A stretch of DNA of 64,000 nucleotides from Nemertoderma westbladi (GCA_032718475.1 JAUCBJ010008915.1:1-64000); one strand, 5' to 3'. Counted from the stretch's first letter, positions 1-11,443 are shown. Notes: generated by a model not told the origin, from the sequence alone. Translations and numbers: made by a program.

Positions 1-1451
1 CGCAGCGACGCTAGTCCAACTACTACGGAGGACGATGGTCGTTATATCGAACCGCCGATGTCCCAGGAGCAACTTACGCGTGAATTGGACTATCGAAAAT
101 TCACTGCTCGCTATACGCATCGTAATGGTACGCATATGGACTTCTTAACTACTGGTCATCCTATCGATTTACACGATACGGACGATGTCGACACCGAAAG
201 GGAAATGGTACTATTTAAATATCCTACCCAGCGGAGTCGGAATGATAAACTGAAAATCGAATGCGAAAATTCTATTCGAAATCGACTCGAAAGAGAAGAC
301 GTTAAAGAACCGGATAAACGCAGTAACTCCAACGTATATTTGGAATTCTTGAGAGAAACGTTGTAAAACCGAATAAATATCACCCGCGTTTCCCCTACAA
401 GACGTGTGTCTTTGGTATTATTGCGATGAATGCCCAAGACCCAACCAACAAATGGAAAGACATAAACATCCGCAGAGACATTGCTTTAAACACGGTTTTA
501 CTCGCTATATTTACGGGAGTTTCGAGCGAAACTTCTTCGATGTATCACCTACGCTCGCTCGATTCAAACGATCCTTAAATAAACCTATGATCAGAGTTCC
601 GGAATACTCGGTCAGACCTCCTCATTCCCTAGTTAGACCTCAGACTCTTGATCCTCCCGAACTGTACTCACTGTTCAAAGATCTAGTGTTACCCGAACAG
701 TTAGTCGGTGGCACTCCGGTTGTGGGCTCCCTAAATATTCACCCATCTTACCTAGTCGGATTGGGACGCGGACATATAATATCGCCATTCAACCGTATCA
801 TCGTCCCTGTTTAACCCGATACAACCTGTCACCGAGGCGGAGGAGAGAGTTGTACGAAACGCATTGGACACTATTCGTCAAAAGATCGGAAAAGGAACCT
901 ACAATTGTTTAGAGAAACATAAATTGCAGCAGCAAGTCCAAGCGGTAAACAAATTAGCTTTACTCAGTTCGATCAGGAAATCCGGAATCTCTAAGAAGAT
1001 ATCGAACTTGGACGGCTCTACTTTCTGCAAGAGTTTGGACAAATGTTTTCAACGACAAGCGGAGGAAAATCAGCTCGAGGAGAAGCATATCGATTCCGAC
1101 AGAGCCCGAGAACGCGGGTTGGAAAGAATCATCAAACCGAGGAAATTTCTCACTATACACGGTCCACCTACCGCTATCGTTCAGACGACCCGTCAGGGAC
1201 CAGTAAGAGCTGCTGTCTCAAAACGCGATCTCAAGGTTGTTCGACCTCATTCCACTGAGGTTGATACCGATCAACCGGGTACCTCGACCGGCGGATACAC
1301 CGACCGTAACCCTAAACCTTCTGATGCAATTGTATTGCACCCTTCACCCAAGGGTTATAGCCCTCCTAGTAAAGTGGCTCGCCCCAAAGAGAAAAGGACT
1401 CTTGCTAGCCTCAAAAAACTGCGTAAACGCCGTCCGCGCAAGAAAAACTAA
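1..1451 (+). pseudogene. 3' ORF of the BEL/Pao-like element, frameshifted (copy 1)
   Basis: Three open blocks lie in different frames: 58-366 (102 aa from an ATG), 404-814 (136 codons, no ATG start) and 864-1451 (195 codons, starting at TTG). They follow the homologous region of copy 2 (22874-24160) in order, so they look like one ORF broken by frameshifts. The first block is rich in charged residues. The last block has a helical Glu/Gln/Lys-rich stretch, then a Pro/Thr-rich stretch, and ends in a strongly basic tail (KKLRKRRPRKKN). I recognise no domain. A basic C-terminus could suit a nucleic-acid-binding Gag-like protein, but the position next to the 3' LTR is odd for Gag. Function is unknown. 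Confidence 0.5.
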
Positions 1452-1529
1452 CTGTTTAGAGTATTTTTATATTTTAGAAACTGTGATTTTTTATATTTTA
1501 TAGAATTAAATCCCATTTTCTGGGAGCGG

Positions 1530-2694
1530 TGTAAAGGCTTTTGCGGATCTAGCTAGTTATTTTCCCCCGCAAAGTACTCTGTAGGTGTTTTAGCGGACAT
1601 AAAAAGCCGTTTCCTTACTGTACAGGTGTTTTAGTGGACATAAAAAGCCATTTCTTCTGTATGTGTACTTTAGCGGACATAACTAGCGATTTTATGTCGC
1701 AATACGCCAAAATACTCTTGATACAGTGTAGTTCCGATGACGACATCTATCAGCTGATATGTCCACGTGTAACTTTTTCTTTGTTCTTTGTTCGGCTCAC
1801 TCGACCAATCAGAGCGATTTTCTTTGTGTTGGACAGTGCATATAGAAACTCACGCAATTCAGTCAGTGTGTATCTTTCCTAAGCCTAGAACACTGGCTGT
1901 GGAATTATTCTGTGTTTCAGACTTTAGCCAAACATTAGAAGGCTTTGATCATAGAAACGTATAACTGTTATCAAACCAACTCAGTACATATGCATTATGC
2001 TTTCACCGCATTGTTTTACTGCTTTTACTGTCGGTTATTAATTGTATCAGTTGATGGAATATTGTTATATTTGGAGAATATCGATAAATAATCAGAAAAC
2101 CCCAATCTTCTTGATATACTGAAGGTTAGAGAGACCGGTTACAGATAGCAATTGCGACTTACCTTATATTGGTTTTGGAGTGAATTGAATGCTATTTCAT
2201 AGACCCTACATGTATCAGTTGCTGTTCTCCTTATATATGATTAAAATTAGTGAAGGTCGGCAGATCGGTGTGCAGCATTGTGCGGTAGTGTGCATGAGTG
2301 TGATAGATAACAAAGCATCTCCTAAAGAATGCGCTTTATACGTGAATCATTAGCCATCCCGTTGTGTTTAGTGTAAGTCATAACTCTGTTTACATACTTA
2401 GAGCGCCACGTCCTAAAGGAACTGTTAATATTTCCCGAAAGTGAATAATATTTGTCAGAGATTATATATTAACGATCAATCGAATAGTACAGTAGGCCTA
2501 CACCGCAATAAGGTCAGAGCTTCCGAATCCAGTCTCCCGGGTAAATCCAGCGGGTGAATGGTCGCGCATAGGCTGGCTTCGGCTAATGTAGTTTTATGTG
2601 TATCAAATACTTGTCATAGGCTAAAGTCGATTTATAACCTAGAAGACACCTAAATTTGGCAGGTTAAACTGCTAAAGGTCTAAAAGCGCGAACA
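1530..2694 (+). repeat. Long terminal repeat, BEL/Pao-like copy 1
   Basis: Starts TGTAAAGGC after the purine-rich GGGAGCGG and ends GCGCGAACA, the same termini as the LTR pair at 16738-17986 and 24238-25486. It is 1,165 bp long against 1,249 bp in that pair and diverged, but stays alignable along its length (for example CCCTACATG near 2203 and GAATGGTCGCGC near 2555). Confidence 0.8.
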
Positions 2695-2767
2695 AAGGTT
2701 ATACAGCTGTAATGCCTATACACTATTCCATTATAGTTTTTAATTAGTTTAACAAAATTAGGTTCAA

Positions 2768-3045
2768 CCTTGGTTTAGTGGTCGCATTGAATTCACATCT
2801 CCTGTAGGTCGTGGGTTCGATCCTCACATGGGCCAGGGCAGTTTTCGTTTCGGCACGAATGCTTTAAAGGGAACAGCCAGGGCGCATTGCCTTGCATCCT
2901 TAAGTGGTAGCTAAATGAGTACTGGAGTTTCCTCTAGGGAGTAAAGTTCTGGGGGGACCGCACTGGAAATAAGTCGTCAGACTTTGTGCGTAATCCCTGG
3001 CCTAGCGGCCGAAGAAAATTTACTTTACTTTTTACTTTACAATTG
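2768..3045 (+). repeat. tRNA-derived SINE (copy 1)
   Basis: The head looks like a tRNA gene: an A-box-like TGGTTTAGTGGTC and a B-box GGTCGTGGGTTCGATCC about 35 bp later. A conserved non-tRNA body follows (CAGTTTTCGTTT..., TTCTGGGGGGACCGCACTG, GTAATCCCTGGCC), then an A/T-rich ACTTTACTTTTT tail. Two more copies are at 36772-36922 and, reversed, at 63425-63655. The long shared body shows this is a SINE and not a functional tRNA gene. Confidence 0.75.
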
Positions 3046-3060
3046 TTAGCGATGTCGTGT

Positions 3061-3400
3061 CCTTTCCTAAATTTCGACTGACAGACGGACAGATTGTCTG
3101 ATAAACAGACATTCTGACAGTTAGACAGTCTGGGATTCTTCAAACGTTAAAACTAACATCGGTATTGAAATCACCGACCAGGAAAACGACCATAACCTAA
3201 ATTTCTGTTCGGTAGTATGTTTCCTTAATTATTGACTGACAGACAGACAGATTGTCCGATAAACAGACAGAATGACAGTCTGGAATTCATAAAACTTTAA
3301 AACTGACATCGGAAATGCAATCAGCACCCAGAAAACGCCCATATCAAAAATTTAAGTTGAGAAGTATTCTTCCTTATTTTTTCAATATAATTTGAATTAT
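3061..3400. repeat. Two-unit direct repeat, about 158 bp per unit
   Basis: Two diverged direct copies begin with GACTGACAGAC (3076 and 3234). Both continue through GGACAGATTGTC-like, AAACAGACA, GACAGTCTGG, AACTTTAAAACT-like and CCCAGAAAACG-like segments. No coding potential is visible. It may be the inner part of an old mobile element. Confidence 0.6.
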
Positions 3401-4379
3401 CCCTCCAATTAACATAAAATGGTGGGAAGGTTTGAAATCTTTAAATGGCTTTATCTCAGAATTTTATTTTTCGTTTTTATTTTTCACTCATGTACCTGTG
3501 TACCGTTTCTGTGGAACTACTGGACCCAATTGCATGAAATTTTCAGTATAAGTTCTTCTACTAATCCTTTATAGGTGGTACCACCTTTAGACATGTAGGT
3601 TAGAAATTTAAAAGGTTACATCACAAAAAACGGCCCAAATACGTGTTTTTTTCACTTTTTACAAATAACATTTTTCACTTTTACAAATTTATGGTGATCA
3701 CAATAGTTTTTTTTTATTTATTCTGCTACCACCTCTGAGACACATGCAAAATTAATTCCCCTCCAAATTTCAAGCCATTCTGTTGAACCAATTCCTCAGA
3801 AGAGGTACTGTACATAAGCTTAATAGTCAAATGTGTGGACAAACACGTGCCCTTAACTTCCAGTATGTTTTGGCCTTCTAGGGGGTCAGTGTTTCGTATG
3901 GCATAAATCAATAGTACATTAAGTTTATATTATTGATTTCAGCAATGATGTCATAGCTGGCCTTTCTGTCAAGTTGTATATCAATGAAAAGTTTTTAATA
4001 ATTTTCATAGAATTGCTCTGGTAAGCTAGATTTCTTCTTTTGTTTCTGGGTACAGAAAATCGATTTTTGAAAGTCAATATATACTACACTGTGTAGTGTG
4101 TATACGGTACAATAGGATACGGTGGGGGTGGGCTGCTGACGAAATCAATGCGACAGGAACCCACCAAGGCCTGTATGATTGATTAATTTATGATGAATTA
4201 TCGGTGTCGAATAATAAGGTTAATTTATAATTTTCTATACTATATCTTGTTCAGAAGCGAAGGTACGTCTTGGATATATGGCTTTTAACTTTAATCGTGC
4301 TTTAATTTTATTGCATCTGGTGGAATCTTCAGTGAGTTCCAGGCTTAACTCTGGCGTTAGCGTATCCCTATATTATCGC
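3401..4379. other. Non-coding AT-rich stretch, no gene recognised
   Basis: Both strands carry frequent stops and only short ORFs without recognisable domains. The texture suggests decayed transposon DNA, but I see no terminal repeats and assign no family. Confidence 0.5.
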
Positions 4380-5655
4380 TATATCGATTCAATAGGAGAT
4401 TATAGACAAATTCCGCGATCGATATGACGCGAGTAATAATTACTACTACAGTACTACTAGGTCGAGCGAACTCGGACAGTGGAAATGAGATCCTTCCAGG
4501 CTTCCCGATTCTCCATAGTTGTCGCAATTTCGTTTCTCCCAAGTTCAGTATCCCTTTCAAGTTGATCTATATATGTTATGGCCGGTCGTCCACGACTACG
4601 CTTTCCATGAGTTGGTTGCCAGAAAAGTAGATCTGGTATGACCTCATCTTTACTTCGCCAGCAGTACCCACTGAATCTTAATCTGCGTTCACGGAGGGTG
4701 GTTGATACAGGTGGTATTGTACCATAAAGCTCGGCGTTTGTCATGTGTTGTCTCCAGCTGATGTTTAGGGCTGCCCTTAGTAGTCTTGTGTAGCAACCAT
4801 CAATTCGTTGTTCAAGTGATTTAGTCAGTGTCCAGGTCTCACCCCCATATAAAAATACACTTTCCACTGTGGCTCGAATGAAGTTAGTCTTCAGGTGCCT
4901 GGAGAGATCTGATTTTCAGATGGTATCCATTTTTTATACAGCTACCCAAGCCTTTGCTTTCCTAACTTCTATGTATTTTTTGCTACTCTCTATCGACCCT
5001 AGGTACTGGAAGTCGTCAACCAAGAAATCAAAAATCAAGTTGATTATTATCAATTGTTGTCAAGTTTACATTAACATTAAAAGTCATGAATTCGGTCTTG
5101 GTAGCATTTATATGCAACCCAACCTCCTTAGCAGCCCTCTCCACTTTATTTAGTAGAAGCTGTGCATCTGCTAGCGTATTAGATAGTAGGGCGATGTCAT
5201 CCGCAAAGTCGGTGTCTGTGACTGTAGTTGCCGGATATCTACTACTTCTGCGTTCTTGTAGTGTGAATCTCAGATCTTTGCCCTTTGTGGCCGTTCTCAT
5301 TGCGTAATCCAGTAGGCCTACAATTACAAATAGTAATGGCGCCAATGTGTAACCTTGCAGTACGCCAGCCATGATTGAGAAGTACCTGAGCTTCTGTGTC
5401 ACATTATAACAATCCAATGCCAGCCACAATTACCTCTGGTACTCCATAAGCTCTTAGGATTTCCAGCATTTTACCTCTATGGATGGAATCGAATGCCTTC
5501 TTGAAGTCCACACAAGTCATGACTGCGGGGAGATTCTTTGACTTAATTCCTTCAATCAGTCTCCGTAGTGCAAGTATCTGAGCTATTGTTGATCTACTTG
5601 GTCGAAATCAGCTTTGGCTCTTACTTAGTAGTTTCTCTATGTGAGGCCTAATCCT
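4380..5655 (-). pseudogene. Non-LTR retrotransposon (LINE) reverse transcriptase fragment
   Basis: On the reverse strand the pieces follow the order of a non-LTR RT. First comes a palm segment reading VDFKKAFDSIHRGKMLEIL (about 5520-5460). Then comes the GVLQGYTLAPLLFVIV block, with the catalytic FADDIALLS and a thumb-like KTEFMTFN (5429-5028). Last is a C-terminal segment with LYGGETWTLTK, RRLRFSGYCWR and HGKRSRGRP (4867-4457). Two frame shifts separate these parts, the endonuclease is absent, and the catalytic FADD is retained. It is a 5'-truncated, inactive copy. The RT style resembles LINEs common in cnidarians, molluscs and lancelets, but I do not name a clade. Confidence 0.85.
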
Positions 5656-5689
5656 ATATACTGTAGAATCATTTTATTGTATATTTTAA

Positions 5690-5905
5690 TACTCAATAAT
5701 ATTTATACTCAGGTCAGAAAGGGGGGGACTTTCGACCCAATAAAAATTCATCCTTCTCCAGGGGAAATTCGACGCAAATAGCAGCTGATTACTCTCAAAA
5801 ATAAAACTATAACCTGTTCTGTTCTGTTGTGTTGTGTTTAGTTTGTTGTTTTGGTTAAAATAACGCGCCACTGTGACCTGCTCCTTTCCCTAAATGAAAA
5901 ATTTA
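5690..5905 (-). repeat. Dispersed repeat (copy at 5.8 kb)
   Basis: Read on the reverse strand, the run AGGGAAAGGAGCAGGT, CACAGTGGC, ATTTTAACCAAAACAA and ACAGGTTATAGTTTTATTTTTG matches 47205-47305 on the forward strand. A shorter piece is at 41845-41895. The family is unknown and non-coding. Confidence 0.6.
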
Positions 5906-5952
5906 ACATTGAAGCGGGATATTAAATTGCCAAGATGGGATTGGCGTCCAGT

Positions 5953-5976
5953 CCCCCCCCCCCCCCCCCCCCCCCC
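5953..5976. repeat. Poly-C tract (24 C)
   Basis: Uninterrupted run of 24 cytosines. It is one of six long G/C homopolymers in the window (also 12560-12574, 13569-13592, 26886-26907, 31773-31794, 53578-53597). Confidence 0.95.
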
Positions 5977-6800
5977 TGTCTCACTCAGGTGGAACCCCAT
6001 CGACGCCACAAATTATATTCGTTTCATGTGCAACAAACAGCCTTAACCTCTGATGAAGTTATATCAAGTGTTGGAATATCAGAGAGTACTGCAGTAGTAT
6101 GCCAGGCACAGGACATCCGATGAAGTCATCTGGTAGTGCACTCACATTGTTAGGCAGTTTCTCGAGAAGAAACCAACGTGTGAAAAACCTAACCATCATC
6201 ACTGAAGAAGGCGCAACCGATAATTCGATTATTAATTAGGCCTACTTTGTCCATTACTGGTAGTGCAGATGCAGTTGGATTCTAAAGTATCCTAACTCCA
6301 CGACACCACTAATCCCACATAGTTTGCTATGGGGAGCGAATGAACTCCCAGCCACCTCGCATGATATCGTACTTCCTCAGCACACCTCATTCAGAATTGC
6401 TGAATCGCCACACTTTAACTCTGCTTAAAATTCTTTTGTATTTGAGACGTGTTTAAAAATTGTAATTGTTTTTTTTTCATTTTAGAGATAATTTATATTT
6501 TGCCTTATCGTTAGAAATGAACCCCATCCACCTCAAAATCACAAATTAGGCCTATTACTATTATGAATTTTACTTTAATATTATACATGTACTACATTAA
6601 ATATATGTACTGTACCATAATTTTCTTTGTCACTCATTCTTAAATTTATAGGATTTGTTTTTTTTTGTAGAGTTTGTTGATAACGGTGCAGTCAACCAAC
6701 AAAGAGTCTAGTGCAATGATAATTTTAAATTACAGGCATCTTAACACAACACAAAGAGTCTTAGCGTTAAGAAGAAAGTGCAGTATACCAGTTTTGAGGT
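5977..6800. other. Non-coding stretch downstream of the astacin gene
   Basis: No supportable gene on either strand. It lies 3' of the reverse-strand astacin gene and becomes AT-rich towards 6450-6700. Confidence 0.5.
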
Positions 6801-8459
6801 TTACAGTTCATCACTTCCACCTGGACAGTTTTTTATTCCATCCCCAACTTTATTAGCTTTAATGCAAACCAAGGTATCCGGACATTGAAACACGGTTGAA
6901 GGATCTTCGACGTCACAACATGCGCCATCCAGCGTCATATCCCCGCAACGATCTGGCCCTTTACACATTTTGTAGTTTTTGAAACAGTTCCCGTTTGGAC
7001 AACGAAATTTGCCGGTGGTATCGCAACAAGATGATTCATCACTCCCGTCGTCGCAGTCGTTGATTCCGTTACACAACTTGTTATAATAAATACATTCTCC
7101 GGATCCGCAACGCCAATTGTAAATTGCCTTACAAGGGCACCACTTCTCGTCGCTGCCATCACTGCAATCGCTGACACCGTCGCAACGTTGATCAGTCAAC
7201 ACACATTGAATACCGTCGGCACATTGATGCCCATAAGGAGATACACACGGGCAAACATCACCTTCATCGGAATTGTCACCACAATTATTTTCTTTATTAC
7301 ATTTATCTCCCTTTGGAATACAATGACCATTATCACATTGGAACTCACCAGGTAAACAGTGGTTGCCTCCCTGTCGTTCAGCTGTTTGACATTCTGAATT
7401 ATCTTCTGGACAGACACAATTACAATTCTTATCGATATACGATGGTTCTTCGCAGTGGATGTTCGCGTAATCGCAGTAGGTCCCGCAGTCTGGGTTATCC
7501 TCTGGACAAACACATTGGCAGTCTTCTCCGATGTAACCAGGGTAACGGCAGTGAACACTTTGCACATCGCAATCTCGTTCACATGGCGGATAACCTGGGG
7601 GGCAGTAGCATTGGCATTGGGTGTCTATAAATCCCGGCTCCAGACATCCGGTTTCCTCGGATCGTGGACATGTCCTTCCGCAATCAGCTCCTTCTGGACA
7701 AACACACTCGCAATTCTTATCGAGGTAACCTGGTCGGTCGCAGACAACCGCATCAAAATCGCAATGCGATGCGCAACTGTACATGAGATTGATCTCCTTA
7801 GCGTCGTAAAAAGATAAACCGGGTTTCGTTAATTTTATTCTTCCGTCTGACTTTATATTACTTGGGTCCGCATCCATGGGGACTTTGGGTAAAAACGCTT
7901 TAGAAACAACAGAATAGAAATCGAAAGGCAGATTGAAGTTGTTTCCGCTCTTTTCTATTGGAGTTATCAAACCGTAGCTGAATACCACCCCGTTGTGTTC
8001 CATGTACATAAATCGTTCGCGATCCATTCGTTGATATTCGTGTGCCATCCCTAGTAAATGGGATAACTCATGGAGAACGTTATTCTTGCTGTAACATCCT
8101 ACAGACATGGATACCTTGTTGATTCCTTCGCTATAACCTCCAACCGACCAACAACCATTCTGATCTACAAACATCATTTCACCTGTGTAACTAATTTGCG
8201 CTAATACCGCATCCGTTTTTGGAATAACTTCTACGCACGTTTTTTCCTTTAATTCATCGATCGCGCTGTACACGAAATTTTTTCTCGTTTCTGTAAAAAC
8301 ATCAGACACATCGAAAGAGTATGGTATAACGACAACTGGCTCCTTCCCTGCATACAACAAATACTTCGGCCAACGTTTTTCCATGTCTATATCTCCTTTT
8401 CCTCCAACACCAATTACAATGGACATCGCTACAAGCAACCATGGTGCAATAACTGTCAT
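6801..8459 (-). CDS. Secreted astacin-like metalloprotease with C-terminal LDLa repeats
   Basis: Intronless 552-aa ORF from an ATG. A hydrophobic signal peptide (residues 1-20) is followed by an astacin (M12A) domain. The zinc site HELSHLLGMAHE (130-141) supplies three His ligands and the catalytic Glu, so a zinc peptidase fold in the extracellular space is expected. Residues 230-360 hold about four Cys-rich modules of the form C-GY-D-CxCxCP. From about 367 there are five LDL-receptor class A modules with CxDGxDE-type calcium sites; the last is incomplete and the protein ends GGSDEL. The segment where astacins have the Met-turn (SxMHY) reads SVVSKAF (183-189), so the methionine and the switch tyrosine are missing. 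Substrate is unknown. The LDLa array suggests binding to matrix or lipoprotein-like ligands (inference). Confidence 0.92.
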   Translation of the reverse strand: MTVIAPWLLVAMSIVIGVGGKGDIDMEKRWPKYLLYAGKEPVVVIPYSFDVSDVFTETRKNFVYSAIDELKEKTCVEVIPKTDAVLAQISYTGEMMFVDQNGCWSVGGYSEGINKVSMSVGCYSKNNVLHELSHLLGMAHEYQRMDRERFMYMEHNGVVFSYGLITPIEKSGNNFNLPFDFYSVVSKAFLPKVPMDADPSNIKSDGRIKLTKPGLSFYDAKEINLMYSCASHCDFDAVVCDRPGYLDKNCECVCPEGADCGRTCPRSEETGCLEPGFIDTQCQCYCPPGYPPCERDCDVQSVHCRYPGYIGEDCQCVCPEDNPDCGTYCDYANIHCEEPSYIDKNCNCVCPEDNSECQTAERQGGNHCLPGEFQCDNGHCIPKGDKCNKENNCGDNSDEGDVCPCVSPYGHQCADGIQCVLTDQRCDGVSDCSDGSDEKWCPCKAIYNWRCGSGECIYYNKLCNGINDCDDGSDESSCCDTTGKFRCPNGNCFKNYKMCKGPDRCGDMTLDGACCDVEDPSTVFQCPDTLVCIKANKVGDGIKNCPGGSDEL

Positions 8460-9744
8460 ATTGAAACCTTATTGGAAAGTGTTGTGTTGAAAAATGATAA
8501 TTATTGATGCAACTATGTAATATATATTAATAAACACAAAGCTCAAAAATCATTAAAGGAAAAGGTAATTTACGTACTATTATTATGATGATCGAAGTAA
8601 ATAGAAACTAATGCTAAATGTTGTCTTATTTTATATCGTATTTTATTTCATTTTAGGTTTGTTGAAAAACAATTAAAACTATCTGTGAATGTTATTTTAT
8701 TTTCGCGAGCTGCCCAGAACCCTAGTAATAAATATAATTAGGCGATTTTTTCTCTCGGGATGCGGGTAATGTTGTATCTTTCAATAATCCAAACCCAATC
8801 TGTCAAACTATTGTGCTATTTGTAACTGTATAGCCTGTGGTCTAGCAACCTTGCAACCTTTCTCAACTAGGAAGTGCACAACACACGTACTTCCATGGTT
8901 AATCGCCTTGGCTTAACATTGACTCTGGAAATGCGATTGTTGGTGAAAAAAAAAACTTAAAAAAAACGATCTTTGTTTAATTACATATGTATAATAAGCA
9001 TCTATTATCTATACTATTATTTATTAAGCTCTCTTATCCACATCTTAGCAAAGACATCATTGACGTCCAGATGGGATCGAACTAGTGACACTATGGCCAG
9101 GTTGGAAGTCTGGTGTAGCAACCATTCCGATAGCAACTCAAACAAAAGGAAAGACCTGGAAATATCACCGGATATGCTGTGTTTGTCATTTACGTGCCCC
9201 ATGGGCTTCCAACTGTCAATAATCCTAATACTTAGCTTTACCAAGTGCGATTTCAATACTATATAACAATAATTTTAACAAGTAATGCCTTCAAACGTTG
9301 ACAGTCTAACAAAATATTCCGTTATCACAAAACACTTTGAAATTTAGGGTATATATATACTAACGGTATTCTGGAAGGTGTATTGTTATAAATGCTCTGA
9401 TTGGCTAAAACTAAATGTGTAATTCCCATTACAGTAAAACACCCTAAAATTGTATTGGACAATGAAAAAAGTGATTTGAAAATCGTATAAACAATGTGTG
9501 TGGTTCGCCATTTAGTGGTTATGCTGTGAACATAATGCGGATAGCTTCCCATGTTTTTATATGGAATAGTTATTGTAGGCTTAGTTCAACTCCAACAGTC
9601 GGTCTTTCAAAAAATTCATTAAAAATTTACGGAATGGATCATGTTACAGTTGAAAGGAACATGTTACAGTCAGTAATAAACCCATTACACAAAACAGTAT
9701 ACTAAAATAAACATCGGTTTGCATTGATAATACTGTTTTAATTG
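8460..9744. other. Intergenic AT-rich DNA
   Basis: Contains the 5' flank of the reverse-strand astacin gene and otherwise only short ORFs without recognisable features. No terminal repeats noticed. Confidence 0.5.
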
Positions 9745-9825
9745 GTCTAGGCTAAAGTCGATTTATAAACAAGAAGACAACTAAAATTGGCAGGTTAAAC
9801 TGCTAAAGGTCTAAAAGCGCGAACA
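9745..9825 (+). repeat. Truncated LTR end (BEL/Pao-like family)
   Basis: TAGGCTAAAGTCGATTTATA through GGCAGGTTAAACTGC to TAAAAGCGCGAACA matches the last ~80 bp of the LTR at 1530-2694 almost base for base. Only the 3' tip is present, so this is a fragment and not a solo LTR. Confidence 0.85.
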
Positions 9826-9937
9826 GTGCATTCATTCATGCATTACTGTAAAAGCGTATACAATGAGGGCGATACACCCTTCCCACAAATAAATAATATA
9901 AAATAATATATAAAAAATAATAATATGAGTAGGTACA

Positions 9938-10300
9938 ATTATGTACGTCTGATGGGTACATAATGTACAAATACATACGTAGTAACGTATGGTACGACGT
10001 ACCAACATTCAGTAATTTACACATGCCGGGTCAATGGGACCATACATAAGCACTAACCAATTACGTACGTCTGATGGGTACATAATGTACAAATACATAC
10101 GTAGTAACGTATGGTACAATGTACCAACGTACAGTAATTTACGCATGCCGGGTCAATAGGACCATACATACGCACTAAACAATTACGTACATCTGATGGG
10201 TACATAATGAACAAATACATACGTACTAACATATGGTACGACGTACCAACGTACAGTAATTTATGCACGCCGGGTCAATGGGACCAAATACCGAATCAAC
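9938..10300. repeat. Tandem repeat, 122-bp unit, about 2.9 copies
   Basis: The segment GATGGGTACATAA recurs at 9951, 10073 and 10195, exactly 122 bp apart. The units share ACATACGTA, GTACCAAC, CAGTAATTTA and GCCGGGTCAATGGGACC. Each unit is rich in TAC/GTA, giving many short palindromes. Short ORFs crossing it are artefacts of the repeat. Confidence 0.9.
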
Positions 10301-11443
10301 GGGAATAATGACTAGAATAGTAGGACGAGACTTTAGACGGATCTCACTGACATGATGTACACATGCGTGGGACCCGATGAGAGTGAGGAGAGTGGCAGCG
10401 GGGAAGTATGGGAAGGAGGTGTTGGCATGTGAGGAAGTGAAAGGAGTGCGATTCAAGTGTGGGGAGCGAGCATGGAGGAGAATGAGTCCCAAGGGACTGG
10501 TGAGAGAGGAAGGGACAGCGAGGTCCGTGAGGAAGTGTAGAGGAAGGTTAGAGGAAAATTGTGTGGAGAGTGAGCACAATGGTCTCAAACAGAGACACCA
10601 GATACCTCGCGACATGGCTCATAGCCACATAGTGCAACATAGCTCGCGATTGCACCAAGGATGGGTAATAACAACGGACCCATGGGGGCCGGTCTGGAAA
10701 GCCGACCCTGAGAAGAAAACTCCACCCCACATCCAATATTAGATTGGGTTCCAGCGGAATTGAAGCGCACTTGAGGTTGATGCTATCTTCTCACCGGGAA
10801 GATAACATGGGGGGGAGTGTAAGCGGATTCAATTCCCTTACATTACCCACCCGAAAATGGGACCAGTGGCATTTTACCAATATAGTTGGCGATACGAGAT
10901 TACCAATAATAATCTCGCCTCATAACCAACTCGGGGGGGCGACAAACGCCCTAAGCCACAGAGAGAGGTGAGAGGTCAAACCACCTCAGAGGGAGAAGCC
11001 AGCTAGTCGAGGCTAGTGGCAGGGGGTAAAAGCATCCATTGGGTAACAAAGGCCAAAGTAGAGTAGAGGTGAAACCAATATGTATGTGTATCAATCATAT
11101 ATTTACTCTGATTACTGGTTTACCAATCACACAGTTAGGGACCGGCAATAGTTTCGACCGTCATTTCATACACTGCTGTCATCATTCTGTATTGCAATTT
11201 CTACTATTATTTGTTATACATACTGTGCTATTATCATTGGAACATTAACAACGAGAAACGCAAACTCTGTTATTTTCCCGATGGCCTTCGGCCAAAGATA
11301 CTAGTTCAGCAGCCCAGCAGCAAAGTGACGCGTACAACCTAACCCGGTCGGGATCATTGAACTCAATCCCGTCACAGACGAAGTGAAGTACGATGAAGTA
11401 TATAACGATACTGAATTTTATTGAGTTCTACTGAGCCACTACA
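10301..11443. other. GC- and purine-rich island, possibly the 3' end of an LTR element
   Basis: Base composition differs sharply from the AT-rich flanks. Around 10805-10818 a purine tract (GGGGGGGAG) is followed by TGTAAGCGG, which resembles a polypurine tract next to an LTR start. A 121-codon ORF at 10377-10742 (ATG) has no domain I recognise. I found no second LTR or target duplication, so the retroelement reading is tentative. Confidence 0.3.

Larger units (their letters stand above)
1..2694 (+). mobile_element. 3' portion of a BEL/Pao-like LTR retroelement (copy 1, cut by window edge)
   Basis: The first 2.7 kb match, in the same order, the 3' end of the complete element at 16738-25486: the start of the 3' ORF, its basic C-terminal end, the short AT-rich spacer, and then an LTR ending in GCGCGAACA. 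This copy is clearly older or from another subfamily, because its LTR differs from the other element's LTRs at many positions. The 5' part lies outside the window, so the target duplication cannot be tested. The BEL/Pao assignment comes from the coding remnant in the complete copy, not from this one. Confidence 0.8.

Noticed and set aside
2768-2840. Possible tRNA gene (A- and B-box-like sequences)
   Set aside because: No convincing cloverleaf, and the sequence continues into a body shared with two other copies, so it is a SINE head.
5935-6123. Small ORF starting MGLASS with a run of prolines
   Set aside because: The prolines come from the poly-C tract and the rest resembles nothing. No second exon is supported.
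6801-6812. C-terminal SDEL of the astacin as a functional ER-retention signal
   Set aside because: It coincides with the GSDE core of an LDLa module that is cut short, so chance is the simpler explanation; kept only as a remark.
7313-7817. ORFs on the opposite strand of the astacin gene
   Set aside because: Antisense shadows of the Cys-rich coding sequence, without protein-like features.
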